NCBI RefSeq assembly: GCF_031457805.1
Contig: NZ_JAVDXI010000007.1
Span: forward strand, 62,001-126,000
DNA from: Caulobacter sp031457805
GTDB lineage: Bacteria; Pseudomonadota; Alphaproteobacteria; Caulobacterales; Caulobacteraceae
Length of the DNA stretch: 64,000 nt
Direction: 5' to 3'
Within the stretch, counting starts at the first letter, position 1. Each line of letters opens with the position of its first letter. Positions 29,792 to 38,137 of the stretch are shown piece by piece. The notes under the pieces are model-generated. The model searched no databases, had not been told where the DNA came from, and worked only from the letters and a program-made list of their open reading frames with translations. Both the position numbers and the translations under genes were made by a program.

Positions 29792-30208
29792 TCAGCGCAG
29801 CTTCGAGGCGAGGTTCGGCGCGACGTAGGAGAGCAGCAGGAACGTCAGGAACAGTCCAAGCCCCACGCCAAAAAACGCCGGAACCAGTCGAAGCGCCGCG
29901 CGCGAACTGTTCAGCGGCGGCTTGACGCCCTGGGATTGCTGCACGATGTCAGTCTGCGCCTGCAGGGCGAGCATGCCAGAAACCGCCAGGGCCAGCGCCG
30001 CAGCCCCCATTTGCCAGGAAGCCAGCCGCGCGCCGAATACGGTTCCCCCGAGCGTCAGCATGCCGCCCAGGGCCGCGACGCTAAGCGACGTCATGCTCTT
30101 GAAGTAGTCATAGGCAAGCGCCGGCTCCGCCAATCCGGTACGCGATGATTTATCCCCTGCCTCAGCGAGCGGCGCGGTGTTCTTCAGAGTCGGGAGTTCG
30201 TCGGTCAT
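29792..30208 (-). CDS. Small membrane protein of unknown function
   Basis: A 138-residue protein with three hydrophobic segments at about residues 41-62 (MTSLSVAALGGMLTLGGTVFG), 66-82 and 108-130. The N-terminal 35 residues are polar. I recognise no family. ATG 30208 was preferred over the longer frame because the added residues look non-coding and this start matches the drop in similarity to coding sequence. It lies in the same direction as the Rieske and CPBP genes. Confidence 0.72.
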   Translation of the reverse strand: MTDELPTLKNTAPLAEAGDKSSRTGLAEPALAYDYFKSMTSLSVAALGGMLTLGGTVFGARLASWQMGAAALALAVSGMLALQAQTDIVQQSQGVKPPLNSSRAALRLVPAFFGVGLGLFLTFLLLSYVAPNLASKLR

Positions 30209-30280
30209 CGCCTCGCCAGTCGCGGTTACGCTTCGACCAAGGAAAATAGCCTGCGTCGACCTCGCCGCAAGCACCCGCCC

Positions 30281-31387
30281 TCACGTCCGCCAACGCAGCG
30301 TCTGGTCCTTGACCGGATTGACGAACGGCCGGCCCTCGCGGCGGCTCGCGTTCCATTCGCGCTTGCACTGGTGGTACCAGCGGGCCTGCTGGTCGGCGTC
30401 GCCCACCCACATCAGGGGCGGGTTACACTTGAGGCCCGGGGTCTGGTTCTCGACGATCTTGCCGTCCTGGCGCAGGAAGGCGCGGGCGGCGATGCGGATG
30501 AGCGGATAGAGCGCCGTGAACGCCCAGTGATCCGACCACATGATCTGGTTCATCCGGGTCTTGTGGGCGTTGATCGGGGTCATGGCCGACAGGGCCAGCA
30601 CCTGCTTTGTTCCCACCGTCACATGCTCCCAGCGCAGGCCCGGCAGGCGGAAGGTGATCTCGGTCAGGGGCTCGCCGCCCAGGATGGCGTAGGCCTTGGA
30701 GTTCTTGGACGGCTCGTGCCGCACCATGGTGAAGCCGGCCTCGCTGGGGGCGAAGCACTTCTTCTTCTCGTGCTGGCTGGTCTTGGTGCGCCACCACCAT
30801 TGTTGGTGGACGTAAGGCCCGTGGGCCGGGTCGATCAGGCCCAGCACGGCGTGGTCGATATGGATGTCGTAGTCCAGATGGTCGACGAGCTTGGGCTTGC
30901 CGCCCACCACGCCCGGGATCACCGGCGGCGGCTCGGGCGGCGCGCCGTCAAAGCGCGGGTCGGACGACATCCAGATCCACACCAGGCCCTGGCTCTCGAC
31001 CGTCGGATAGCGGCGCACCCGCACCTTGGAGATGTCGAAGTCGCTGTCGGCGGTCAGGGACGGGATGGCGGTGCAGGCGCCGTCGGGCCCGAAACGCCAG
31101 CCGTGATAAGGGCACTCGACGCTGTCGGTCCCGTCGGCCTCGCGAACCAGCCGGCCGGCCGACAGAGCAGCGGCGCGGTGCGGACAGATGTCACGGATCG
31201 CATAGACCTCGCCGCCGCGCGTGCGGCCCAGCAGCACCGGCTCGCCCAGATACTCGCGCTTGGACTTCGTGCCCGGCTTCAGGTCCGGCGACAGGGCCGC
31301 CACGTACCAGGCGTCCCAGACGAAACCCTCGCCGAACTTGTCGGCGGCGGGTCTGGCGGGGTGCGAAGCGTCGTCGGCGGGCGGCAT
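30281..31387 (-). CDS. Rieske non-haem iron oxygenase, alpha subunit type
   Basis: A 368-residue aromatic-ring or sterol-type oxygenase. The Rieske 2Fe-2S cluster ligands are CPH at about residue 68 and CPYHGW at about 92, slightly more widely spaced than usual. The mononuclear iron site is DPAHGPYVH (D-x2-H-x4-H) near residue 186. No small subunit, ferredoxin or reductase is adjacent, so it resembles the stand-alone oxygenases that use general electron carriers. The substrate is unknown. Confidence 0.9.
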   Translation of the reverse strand: MPPADDASHPARPAADKFGEGFVWDAWYVAALSPDLKPGTKSKREYLGEPVLLGRTRGGEVYAIRDICPHRAAALSAGRLVREADGTDSVECPYHGWRFGPDGACTAIPSLTADSDFDISKVRVRRYPTVESQGLVWIWMSSDPRFDGAPPEPPPVIPGVVGGKPKLVDHLDYDIHIDHAVLGLIDPAHGPYVHQQWWWRTKTSQHEKKKCFAPSEAGFTMVRHEPSKNSKAYAILGGEPLTEITFRLPGLRWEHVTVGTKQVLALSAMTPINAHKTRMNQIMWSDHWAFTALYPLIRIAARAFLRQDGKIVENQTPGLKCNPPLMWVGDADQQARWYHQCKREWNASRREGRPFVNPVKDQTLRWRT

Positions 31388-31477
31388 GAAACGGCTTCTA
31401 GTGCAGTTTTGTGAACATCGTCATGCGAAACGCAGCGTCACCGGTCGTCGGCGACTGTCAAGCTCAAGCCTTAGACG

Positions 31478-32956
31478 TCACCGCGACCCCGCCGTCTCCA
31501 CCAGACGCTGATAGAAGCGGACCATGCGCTCGACATTGTCGAGGCTGATGTGCTCGTCAGTGCCGTGGATCACCTTGGTGCCGTCGACGGTGAGCACCAG
31601 CGGCTGGAAGCGGTAGACGTCGCTCGACACCCCGCCCATGTAGCGGCTGTCGGTGCCCGCGGTGACCAGGCCCGGCACGACCGGGGCCTTGCTCTCGTCG
31701 GCGGCCAGCCCCGCCAGGGTCTTCCAGGCCTCCGACTCGGTGGACGACACCGCCGAGGGCTCGTTCCGATTCCCCTGGAAGGCCAGCTCCACGGGCAGGT
31801 CGCCGACGGCGTCCTTGGCCTTGGCCATCACCTTGTCGGAGCTGTCGCCCGGCGCGATGCGATAGTTGATCCAGGCCGTAGCGTCCTGCGGCAGAACGTT
31901 TTCCTTCGGCGAGCCCTTCAGCATGGTCGGCGCGATCGTCGTGTGCAGCATGGCCGCCCCGGCCGGGCTCTTGGCCGTGACCTTTACCAAGAGCGACGAG
32001 AACAGCCAGGTGTTGGCCGCGAAGATCTTCACCACCGGCGAGGCGTGGGGCGAGATCGCCTTCAGCATGTCCGCGCCCGGCCCCTGGAACTTCATCGGGA
32101 AGGGGTTGTCGTGGATGGCCTGCACGGCCTTGGACAGCGTGACCACGCCGCCGCCGTCCTTGGGCGGGGCCGAGGAGTGGCCGCCGACGGCGGGCGCGGT
32201 GACCTTCAGGGTCGCATAGCCCTTTTCGGCCACGCCGATGATGGCGGCGGGCTTGCTGGTGACCGGATGGTCGGCGACCACCGCCATGCCCTCGTCCAGC
32301 ACGAACTGCGCCTTGACGTTGCGCGACTTCAGAAGGGCGGCGGCGGCCTTGGCGCCCTCGCCGCGCACCTCCTCGTCATGGCCGCTGACGATGATCACGG
32401 TGCGCACCGGCTTGAAGCCGCTGGCCGCCACGCTCTCCAGCGCCTCGAAGATGGTGACCAGCGAGCCCTTGTCATCGATCGCCCCCCGGCCCCAGACCTT
32501 GCCGTCAGCGACCACGCCGGCGAACGGCGGATGGGTCCACTGGCCCTCGCTGCCCGGCGTGACCGGCACCACGTCCTGGTGGGCCATCAGCACGATCGGC
32601 GGCAGGGCCGGGTTCGAGCCCGTCCAGGTGTAGACGAGGCCATGGCCGGCCACGACCTCGCGGGTCATGGCCTGGTGGGCCAGCGGATAGGTGGTCTGCA
32701 GCCAGGCGTGAAGCTTGTCCCACTCGGCCGGCTGGTCTTCGGCGCGGTCCTGGTGGCTGATGGTCTGGAAGCGGATGGCCTGGGCCAGGTGATCGGCGGC
32801 CTTGGCCACATCGACCGGCCGGGCGGGCGCCAGCCTGGCGGCGGCCGCATCGGCCTGGGCCGGCGCCTCGAACGTCGCGGTCCGCACCGCAACCACGGCC
32901 GATACGGCCAGCACCAGACCCACGGCCGTCAGCGCGACCTTACCCCCGACACCCAT
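31478..32956 (-). CDS. M20 family peptidase (carboxypeptidase S-like)
   Basis: A 492-residue zinc exopeptidase. One N-terminal membrane helix or signal (residues 8-25) anchors or exports it. Metal-binding motifs are MAHQDVVPV (about 123), GRGAIDDKG (about 155) and the HDEEVRGEGA glutamates, with a dimerisation domain inserted in the second half and HGTDEHIS near the end. This large N-anchored form resembles yeast Cps1 and human PM20D1, which cleave N-acyl amino acids or dipeptides. Confidence 0.92.
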   Translation of the reverse strand: MGVGGKVALTAVGLVLAVSAVVAVRTATFEAPAQADAAAARLAPARPVDVAKAADHLAQAIRFQTISHQDRAEDQPAEWDKLHAWLQTTYPLAHQAMTREVVAGHGLVYTWTGSNPALPPIVLMAHQDVVPVTPGSEGQWTHPPFAGVVADGKVWGRGAIDDKGSLVTIFEALESVAASGFKPVRTVIIVSGHDEEVRGEGAKAAAALLKSRNVKAQFVLDEGMAVVADHPVTSKPAAIIGVAEKGYATLKVTAPAVGGHSSAPPKDGGGVVTLSKAVQAIHDNPFPMKFQGPGADMLKAISPHASPVVKIFAANTWLFSSLLVKVTAKSPAGAAMLHTTIAPTMLKGSPKENVLPQDATAWINYRIAPGDSSDKVMAKAKDAVGDLPVELAFQGNRNEPSAVSSTESEAWKTLAGLAADESKAPVVPGLVTAGTDSRYMGGVSSDVYRFQPLVLTVDGTKVIHGTDEHISLDNVERMVRFYQRLVETAGSR

Positions 32957-33174
32957 GACGCTCTCCCCTTAGCTTTGAGGCGACTGTGCGACCGGCGAGC
33001 GGCCCTGGCAATCCTGCCCTTGGGGCGGTGAAGCGGCGAAAGTTATCCACAGGGGCGCAGGCAAAATCGGCTCAATCCCCGTACTTTTCCGATCCAGGCT
33101 CAGGAAATTCAAGGCCTTACAGGAAAACGCAGGTTTCTTATCCCCGCCCTTCGACATGGCCTCATGCTGGAGCC

Positions 33175-33504
33175 ATGACCCAGACGACCTCCGAAACCTG
33201 GTGCGCCCGGATGCAGGCCAAGCTGATGGCGGCGATTGACGCCGCCTGGGCCATGATCGAGGCCAGCGACGACCCCGCCGTGCTCCGCAAGGCCCGCGAC
33301 CGCGTGAAGGCGTGCGGGGAGATGGCCTCAAACGTTCGCAAGATCGCAGCGATGGCGGGCCAGAGGCGGCCCGCGCCACGCGCGGCGGGCGGATCGGCGC
33401 TGGACGCCGCGCTCGCCGCTGTCGCGACGGCTACGCCCGCGTCGGATTCGCCGCCGGAACGGAGGCTGGACCGCCTGAAGGGGGGCGGACGCGGGCGATT
33501 GTAG
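33175..33504 (+). CDS. Hypothetical protein
   Basis: A 109-residue cytoplasmic protein. The N-terminal two thirds are predicted helical (MQAKLMAAIDAAWAMIEAS and RKARDRVKACGEMASNVRK), and the tail is disordered and basic (RRLDRLKGGGRGR). That resembles small nucleic-acid or regulator-binding proteins, but I recognise no family. ATG 33175 has a GGAG five bases upstream. Confidence 0.7.
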   Translation: MTQTTSETWCARMQAKLMAAIDAAWAMIEASDDPAVLRKARDRVKACGEMASNVRKIAAMAGQRRPAPRAAGGSALDAALAAVATATPASDSPPERRLDRLKGGGRGRL

Positions 33505-33581
33505 GGCACGGGCCACGGCGAAGGCTGGGTTTGTGGCGGGAGGTTTGAGTTGGGTCTCGACCCTTTGCGGACGCCGACCAA

Positions 33582-33608
33582 AATCCCTCTCTCATGGAGA
33601 GAGGGATT
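33582..33608. terminator. CCCTCTCTC hairpin in a convergent gap (family C, copy 2)
   Basis: A perfect 12-bp stem AATCCCTCTCTC / GAGAGAGGGATT with loop ATG lies between the gene ending at 33504 and the one ending at 33672 on the opposite strand. Confidence 0.68.
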
Positions 33609-33671
33609 CCGCGCTTCCAAGCCCGCCCTCAAGGGAGACACCCCCTCGAAGCTCAGCCAAGAACCAGACCC

Positions 33672-33899
33672 CTACTTCTTGGCCTCTTTGATGGCGTCCT
33701 TGAGCTCGCCCTGCTTGAGGTTGCCGGCCACCTGGTCCTTCTGGCCTTCCTTCTTCAGGTCCTTGTCGCCGACGATCTCGCCGACGCCGGACTCGACCTT
33801 GCCGATCGTCTCCTGCTTGCGGCCAGCCTCCTTGTCGCAGGCGGCGAGGCCGGCGGTCACGAACAGGGCGGCGAGGGACAGGGACAGGGTGCGTTTCAT
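33672..33899 (-). CDS. CsbD-like small lipoprotein
   Basis: A 75-residue protein. A lipoprotein signal ends LAAC (about residue 20), then a charged CsbD-like region with KVESGVGEIVGDKDLKKEG. CsbD proteins are small stress proteins of unknown mechanism, here apparently moved to the envelope. ATG 33899 fits the signal peptide better than the codons upstream. Confidence 0.8.
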   Translation of the reverse strand: MKRTLSLSLAALFVTAGLAACDKEAGRKQETIGKVESGVGEIVGDKDLKKEGQKDQVAGNLKQGELKDAIKEAKK

Positions 33900-33975
33900 C
33901 GGACTCTCCATGGATTGTCCGGCTTGAACGCAAACGTGGCCGTAAGCGATCCGAGAGGGCGGTGAAACAGCGCCG

Positions 33976-34584
33976 TTACCGCGGCTTCCAGCCCTCGGCG
34001 ATCATGGCGATCTGGCGGTCCATGGCGGCCGACATGTCCGTCGCGGCCAGGTTTCCGCCGGCGGCGGCGGCCATGCGGTAGTTCCAGGCGTAGGCGGCCT
34101 TCAGGGTTTCGACCACCAGGTTGAGGTCGAGATCCGCCCGCACCTCGCCCTTGCGCACGCCGTCCGCCAGGACGTCAATCAGCATCTGGCTCAGCCGCGG
34201 ATTGCGGCCGTACGGCGTGACGCCGGCTTCGTTGCTGGGATTGTAGGAGGCCGCGATGTGGGCGAGGAACAGCTTCACCCGCCGGGTCTCGAACGCATAG
34301 TGGATCGCGAAGATCGAGCACAGCCGATCCACGGTGCTGCCCCGCAGGATCGGGATCACCCGGTCGAACTCGGCGTAGAGCTCGTCCAGGCGATGGGTCA
34401 TGACATGGCTAAGCACCTCCGCCTTGGAGGCGAAGGTGGTGAAGACGCTGCCGACCGAGACCCCCGCCCGCTCCGCGATGGCGCGGATGGTCGTCTCTTC
34501 ATAGCCGACATCGTTGAACAGGTCCCGGGCGGCCTCGAGAACCTTCTCGCGCGTCGCCGCCTTCTGCTCGTCCCTTACGCCCAA
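33976..34584 (-). CDS. TetR family regulator
   Basis: A 202-residue repressor. The helix-turn-helix is at about residues 12-50 (KVLEAARDLFNDVGYEETTIRAIAERAGVS..GSVFTTF), and the C-terminal ligand domain is unlike known subgroups. It lies 81 bases after a second TetR gene, on the same strand, with no obvious target beside it. Confidence 0.88.
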   Translation of the reverse strand: MGVRDEQKAATREKVLEAARDLFNDVGYEETTIRAIAERAGVSVGSVFTTFASKAEVLSHVMTHRLDELYAEFDRVIPILRGSTVDRLCSIFAIHYAFETRRVKLFLAHIAASYNPSNEAGVTPYGRNPRLSQMLIDVLADGVRKGEVRADLDLNLVVETLKAAYAWNYRMAAAAGGNLAATDMSAAMDRQIAMIAEGWKPR

Positions 34585-34665
34585 GCCCGCCCCCTCCCGA
34601 ACACGCCAGCGTCAATCTTGAAATCGAAGGCGCTTCCCTCCCCCGAAGGAAGCGCCCTGATGGTT

Positions 34666-35313
34666 TTAAGCGCGGGCGCCCGCGAAGATAACCTTCAGCT
34701 GATCCGAAAGGCGCGCCAGCAGCGCCTCGACCGACCAGCCGTCGTAGACGGCGCGGCGGTAGTTGGCGACATACACGTCCCAAGTGATTTCGGCCAAGAG
34801 CTTGGCGTCGATATCTTTCTTGAGCTGGCCCTCATCGATCGCGCGCTGCAGGGCGGCGCCGATGAGCTTGAAGATGTGCTTCAGGTCGTTGCGGGCGCGG
34901 CGCTCGGCGGCTTCCGAACGGGTCCACGACTCCGCGATGCTGGCGCGCAGCAGCGGCAGTTGCTCCAGGTGGAAGCTGTAGGCCACGCCGAACAGGCCCA
35001 GCAGCGCCTCGTCCACCGTCTTGGCGGCGCGGGCGGCCTGGGTCATCTGGGCGTAGATGACTTCGTAGTCGGCGGTGAGGATTTCCTCGAACAGCTCCGA
35101 CTTGTCGGCGAAGCTGGCGAACACCGCGCCGGTCGACATGCCAGCGGCCTGGGCGATGTCACGGATCGTGGCGCCCTCGTAGCCGCGCTCGCTGAACAGG
35201 CGGCGGGCGGCGGCCAGCACGCGTTCGCGGGTGCGCTGCTTGGCCAGCGCGCGACGGGTCAGCTTCACCGGAGTCTCGGCGCCCTGTTCGATATTGACGG
35301 ACACAAAGCTCAT
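34666..35313 (-). CDS. TetR family regulator
   Basis: A 215-residue repressor with the helix-turn-helix at about residues 27-65 (ERVLAAARRLFSERGYEGA, IAQAAGMSTGAVFASF). Its first codon overlaps the stop of the small upstream gene (ATGA), so the two are coupled. The two TetR proteins share the DNA-binding layout but differ strongly in the C-terminal half, so they probably sense different ligands. Confidence 0.88.
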   Translation of the reverse strand: MSFVSVNIEQGAETPVKLTRRALAKQRTRERVLAAARRLFSERGYEGATIRDIAQAAGMSTGAVFASFADKSELFEEILTADYEVIYAQMTQAARAAKTVDEALLGLFGVAYSFHLEQLPLLRASIAESWTRSEAAERRARNDLKHIFKLIGAALQRAIDEGQLKKDIDAKLLAEITWDVYVANYRRAVYDGWSVEALLARLSDQLKVIFAGARA

Positions 35314-35534
35314 GCGGCGGCCTCCAGACGGGCGAGCGCGGCTTCGGCGCGCTTTTCAAACTCAACACAGTACTCATCGACGACGTTCTGAAGGACGTCG
35401 GCGTAACGGCGGGCCAACTGGCGACCATCCTGCGCGGCGTCGCGCAGGTCGGTGATCAGTTGACGAACTTCAGCCATGGCTTCTTCGCGATCGGACGCGG
35501 AGAGCGCGGCGGCGGTCGCTAGGCGAGCGCTCAT
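35310..35534 (-). CDS. Small coiled-coil protein coupled to TetR
   Basis: A 74-residue, strongly helical, acidic protein (EEAMAEVRQLITDLRDAAQ, RRYADVLQNVVDEYCVEFEKRAEAAL). ATG 35534 has GGAGAC six bases upstream; a longer frame from 35612 exists but has a weaker site. It overlaps the TetR start by four bases. It may bind or modulate that regulator. No family recognised. Confidence 0.7.
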   Translation of the reverse strand: MSARLATAAALSASDREEAMAEVRQLITDLRDAAQDGRQLARRYADVLQNVVDEYCVEFEKRAEAALARLEAAA

Positions 35535-35890
35535 GCGGGGGTCTCCTGTCCCCCGTTTGGGTGAGAAAAAAGCGCTGAACAGATCACGGTGGGGGAGATT
35601 GATCATGTTCAACGAACGCGCACTGGAAAATAGGGAGCGGGGGCTCTAGCGCCAAGGGGGCGCCAGCGCAACCGCGAAATGGAACAGAAATCGCCGAACG
35701 ACGACGTGTGGTGTAGCTATGCCACCGCTGTCACGCTGTCACTGCGACAAAAGCCCTCACCGAACAGGTTCGGCGAATTTGCTCAACGGACAAGGGTCGC
35801 CGATAAACCATCCGGGGCCGCCACAGGACCGAGCCCTTACGGCTAGGGTGTCTATGGCGCCAGCGCCGACCACGCCCTATTCTTCCGGGC
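35535..35890. other. Divergent intergenic region
   Basis: Holds the promoters of the small coiled-coil/TetR genes and of the HIG1 protein. A CTGTCACGCTGTCACTGCGACA stretch at about 35728 contains CTGTCAC twice, a possible operator for one of the adjacent TetR proteins. No gene is seen. Confidence 0.4.
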
Positions 35891-36094
35891 ATGTCACAGC
35901 TGTTCGACTTTCTCGTCCCGGCCGCGCTTCTGGCGGTTCTGATCGCCCTGGGGGCCGGCCTCTACGCCCTGTTCCGCGGGGGCGACTTTGGCCGATCCTG
36001 GTCGAACAAGCTGATGCGGCTGCGCGTGCTTTTGCAGTTCATCGCCGTCATCGTCCTGGTCGCCGCCGCCTTCTGGTGGCGGAAGGGCGCATAA
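35891..36094 (+). CDS. HIG1-type twin-transmembrane protein
   Basis: A 67-residue membrane protein with two helices (about residues 6-28 and 44-62) and the HIG1-like loop GGDFGRSWSNKLMRLRVLLQ split by the turn. HIG1 proteins associate with cytochrome oxidase and the bc1 complex. It precedes the cobalamin gene by 37 bases and probably shares its transcript. Confidence 0.85.
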   Translation: MSQLFDFLVPAALLAVLIALGAGLYALFRGGDFGRSWSNKLMRLRVLLQFIAVIVLVAAAFWWRKGA

Positions 36095-36131
36095 TCCTTA
36101 GCCTTGTTCGCCGAACCGGAGTCCGCGACCG

Positions 36132-36710
36132 ATGGTCACGCTCAACCGCATCTATACGCGCACCGGCGACGGCGGCTCGACCCGCCTGGCCACCGGCGAG
36201 CCGGTCAGCAAGGCCTCCCCGCGCGTCGACGCCTATGGCGGAGTCGACGAGACCAACGCCGCCATCGGCCAGGCCCGGCAGCACACGGCCGGCGATCCGG
36301 TGCTGGACGCGATCCTGGAGCGGATCCAGAACGACCTCTTCGACCTGGGCGCCGACCTCGCCACCCCTGAGCAGCACGGCAAGCCCGAATGGGAGCCGCT
36401 GCGCGTCCTGGAAAGCCAGGTCGAGCGGCTGGAGCGGGAGATCGACCAGCTGAACGGCGAGATGTCGGCCCTGACCTCGTTCGTATTGCCCGCCGGCTCG
36501 CCGGCCGCCGCCGCCCTGCACGTGGCGCGCACGGTGTGCCGTCGCGCCGAGCGGGGCGTCGTGGCCCTGTCGGACATGGACGGCGAGATCGTCGGGACGC
36601 CGGCGATCAAGTACCTGAACCGCCTGTCAGACCTTCTGTTCGTCGCCGCCCGCTGGGCCAACGACAAGGGCAAGGCCGACGTGCTGTGGAAGCCGGGCGC
36701 GACGCGGTAG
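36132..36710 (+). CDS. Cob(I)alamin adenosyltransferase, PduO type
   Basis: A 192-residue ATP:corrinoid adenosyltransferase that makes adenosylcobalamin. The ATP-binding N-terminus IYTRTGDGGSTRL and the active-site block VDAYGGVDETNAAIG are present, followed by a five-helix bundle with RAERGVVAL and KYLNRLSDLLFVAAR. Adenosylcobalamin serves methylmalonyl-CoA mutase and ribonucleotide reductase elsewhere in the genome. Confidence 0.93.
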   Translation: MVTLNRIYTRTGDGGSTRLATGEPVSKASPRVDAYGGVDETNAAIGQARQHTAGDPVLDAILERIQNDLFDLGADLATPEQHGKPEWEPLRVLESQVERLEREIDQLNGEMSALTSFVLPAGSPAAAALHVARTVCRRAERGVVALSDMDGEIVGTPAIKYLNRLSDLLFVAARWANDKGKADVLWKPGATR

Positions 36711-36747
36711 ACGGCCGTCCTCGCCCGGATCAGCGCTCAACTCCAAC

Positions 36748-36861
36748 CGTCATCCCGTGCTTTAGGCACGGGACCCATGGTTCAGCTTGCACGTGAGCGT
36801 TCCACCTCGCCCCGCACCTGCGGCTGACGGATGGGTCCCGCGCATGAAGCGCGGGATGACG
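36748..36861. repeat. Intergenic palindromic repeat, family B, copy 2
   Basis: Outer arms CGTCATCCCG and CGGGATGACG, next to hairpins CCGTGCTTTAGGCACGG and CCCGCGCATGAAGCGCGGG, plus an inner pair GACCCAT / ATGGGTC. It lies in a convergent gap. Confidence 0.82.
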
Positions 36862-36874
36862 AAGATTGGTGGCC

Positions 36875-37183
36875 TTACTTCTTCTCGGTCGCAGCCGGAG
36901 CCGCCGCCGCCGCAGCCGCCGGAGCGGCCTTGGTCGGCGCGTCGGCGGTGGGCGCATCGGCGCTCTGGCCGTTGAGCGGCGGGGTGCCGCGCGGACGGCG
37001 AGTCCAGGTCTCGATCGGATAGACCGTGGCGCACTTCATCCACTTGCCGGCCCAGGCGCCGCCGCTCTTTTCGCAGCGATCCTTCGGCCACACCCACATG
37101 GCGTGGTAGGCCAGCACGCTGGCGCTGGCCAACAGGAAGATGCCGATGAAGATGTACTTCAGACGGTTGATGGTCTTGTTCAT
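36875..37183 (-). CDS. Small membrane-anchored hypothetical protein
   Basis: A 102-residue protein. One N-terminal membrane helix (about residues 9-27) is followed by a short soluble part with CEKSGGAWAGKWMKCATVYPIETW, whose two Cys may form a disulfide outside the membrane, and an Ala/Pro-rich tail. No family recognised. It diverges from etfB. Confidence 0.75.
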   Translation of the reverse strand: MNKTINRLKYIFIGIFLLASASVLAYHAMWVWPKDRCEKSGGAWAGKWMKCATVYPIETWTRRPRGTPPLNGQSADAPTADAPTKAAPAAAAAAAPAATEKK

Positions 37184-37317
37184 GGCCGCCCCTTATCGCT
37201 TTTCGGCCCCTTAGGGAATTGTCGTGGGGGACCCCGACCGCGACAAGCGATCGCGGAAATCGTACAACTGTTTGAACCTGAGCGCGCTTTCTGCCTTACG
37301 CTTACGCCAAGGGAAAC

Positions 37318-37345
37318 TTGCATTGCGGCGCACAAGCGCTAAGTC
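37318..37345 (+). promoter_or_regulatory. Probable etfBA promoter
   Basis: TTGCATT at 37318-37324 and GCTAAGTC at 37338-37345 are 13 bases apart, close to the Caulobacter housekeeping consensus. The start would leave a leader of about 40 bases. Confidence 0.5.
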
Positions 37346-37390
37346 GGTGCCCGAGCAGGAGAAACGCAAGCCTGGAGGCGGTGGAAACCG

Positions 37391-38137
37391 ATGAAGGTCC
37401 TAGTCCCGGTTAAACGGGTGATCGATTATAACGTGAAGGCCCGCGTGAAAGCGGACCAGACGGGTGTCGACCTGGCGAACGTCAAGATGTCGATGAATCC
37501 TTTCTGCGAGATCGCGGTCGAAGAAGCCGTTCGTCTCAAGGAAAAGGGCGTGGCGAACGAGGTCGTCATCGTCAGCATCGGCCCGGCCCAGGCCCAGGAA
37601 ACCATCCGGACGGCGCTGGCCATGGGCGGCGACCGTGGGGTGCTGATCACCACCGACGCCGATCCCGAGCCGCTGGCCGTGGCCAAGCTGCTGGCCGCCG
37701 TGGTGGCTGAGGAGAACCCCAACCTCGTCCTGATGGGCAAGCAGGCGATCGACGGCGACAACAACGCCGTGGGCCAGATGCTGTCGGCCCTGCTGGGCTG
37801 GCCGCAGGCCACCTACGCCTCGGCGCTCGACGTGTCGGCCGCCAGCGCCAAGGTCACCCGCGAAGTCGACGGCGGCCTGCAGACGATCGACGTCGATCTG
37901 CCGGCCGTGGTCACCGCCGACCTGCGCCTGAACGAGCCGCGCTATGCCAGCTTGCCTAACATCATGAAGGCCAAGAAGAAGGAGATCGTCTCCAAGACGG
38001 TCGCCGACTACGGCGTCGACATCGCGCCGCGCCTGAAGGTCCTGAAGGTCACCGAGCCCGCCAAGCGCTCGGCCGGCATCAAGGTCGAGACGGCCGCTGA
38101 CCTGGTTTCCAAGCTGAACACTGCGGGGGTGCTGTAA
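37391..38137 (+). CDS. etfB: Electron transfer flavoprotein beta subunit
   Basis: A 248-residue AMP-binding subunit of ETF, which takes electrons from acyl-CoA dehydrogenases and passes them to ETF-ubiquinone oxidoreductase. Family segments KRVIDYNVKARVKAD and LMGKQAIDGDNNAVGQM are clear. Its stop overlaps the etfA start (TAATG). The nearby 3-hydroxyacyl-CoA dehydrogenase and electron carrier fit beta-oxidation. Confidence 0.96.
   Translation: MKVLVPVKRVIDYNVKARVKADQTGVDLANVKMSMNPFCEIAVEEAVRLKEKGVANEVVIVSIGPAQAQETIRTALAMGGDRGVLITTDADPEPLAVAKLLAAVVAEENPNLVLMGKQAIDGDNNAVGQMLSALLGWPQATYASALDVSAASAKVTREVDGGLQTIDVDLPAVVTADLRLNEPRYASLPNIMKAKKKEIVSKTVADYGVDIAPRLKVLKVTEPAKRSAGIKVETAADLVSKLNTAGVL

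Noticed and set aside
33043..33051. Perfect DnaA box TTATCCACA in the M20/33175 gap
   Set aside because: One 9-mer is expected about every 130 kb by chance on both strands, and there is no cluster of boxes or AT-rich unwinding region.
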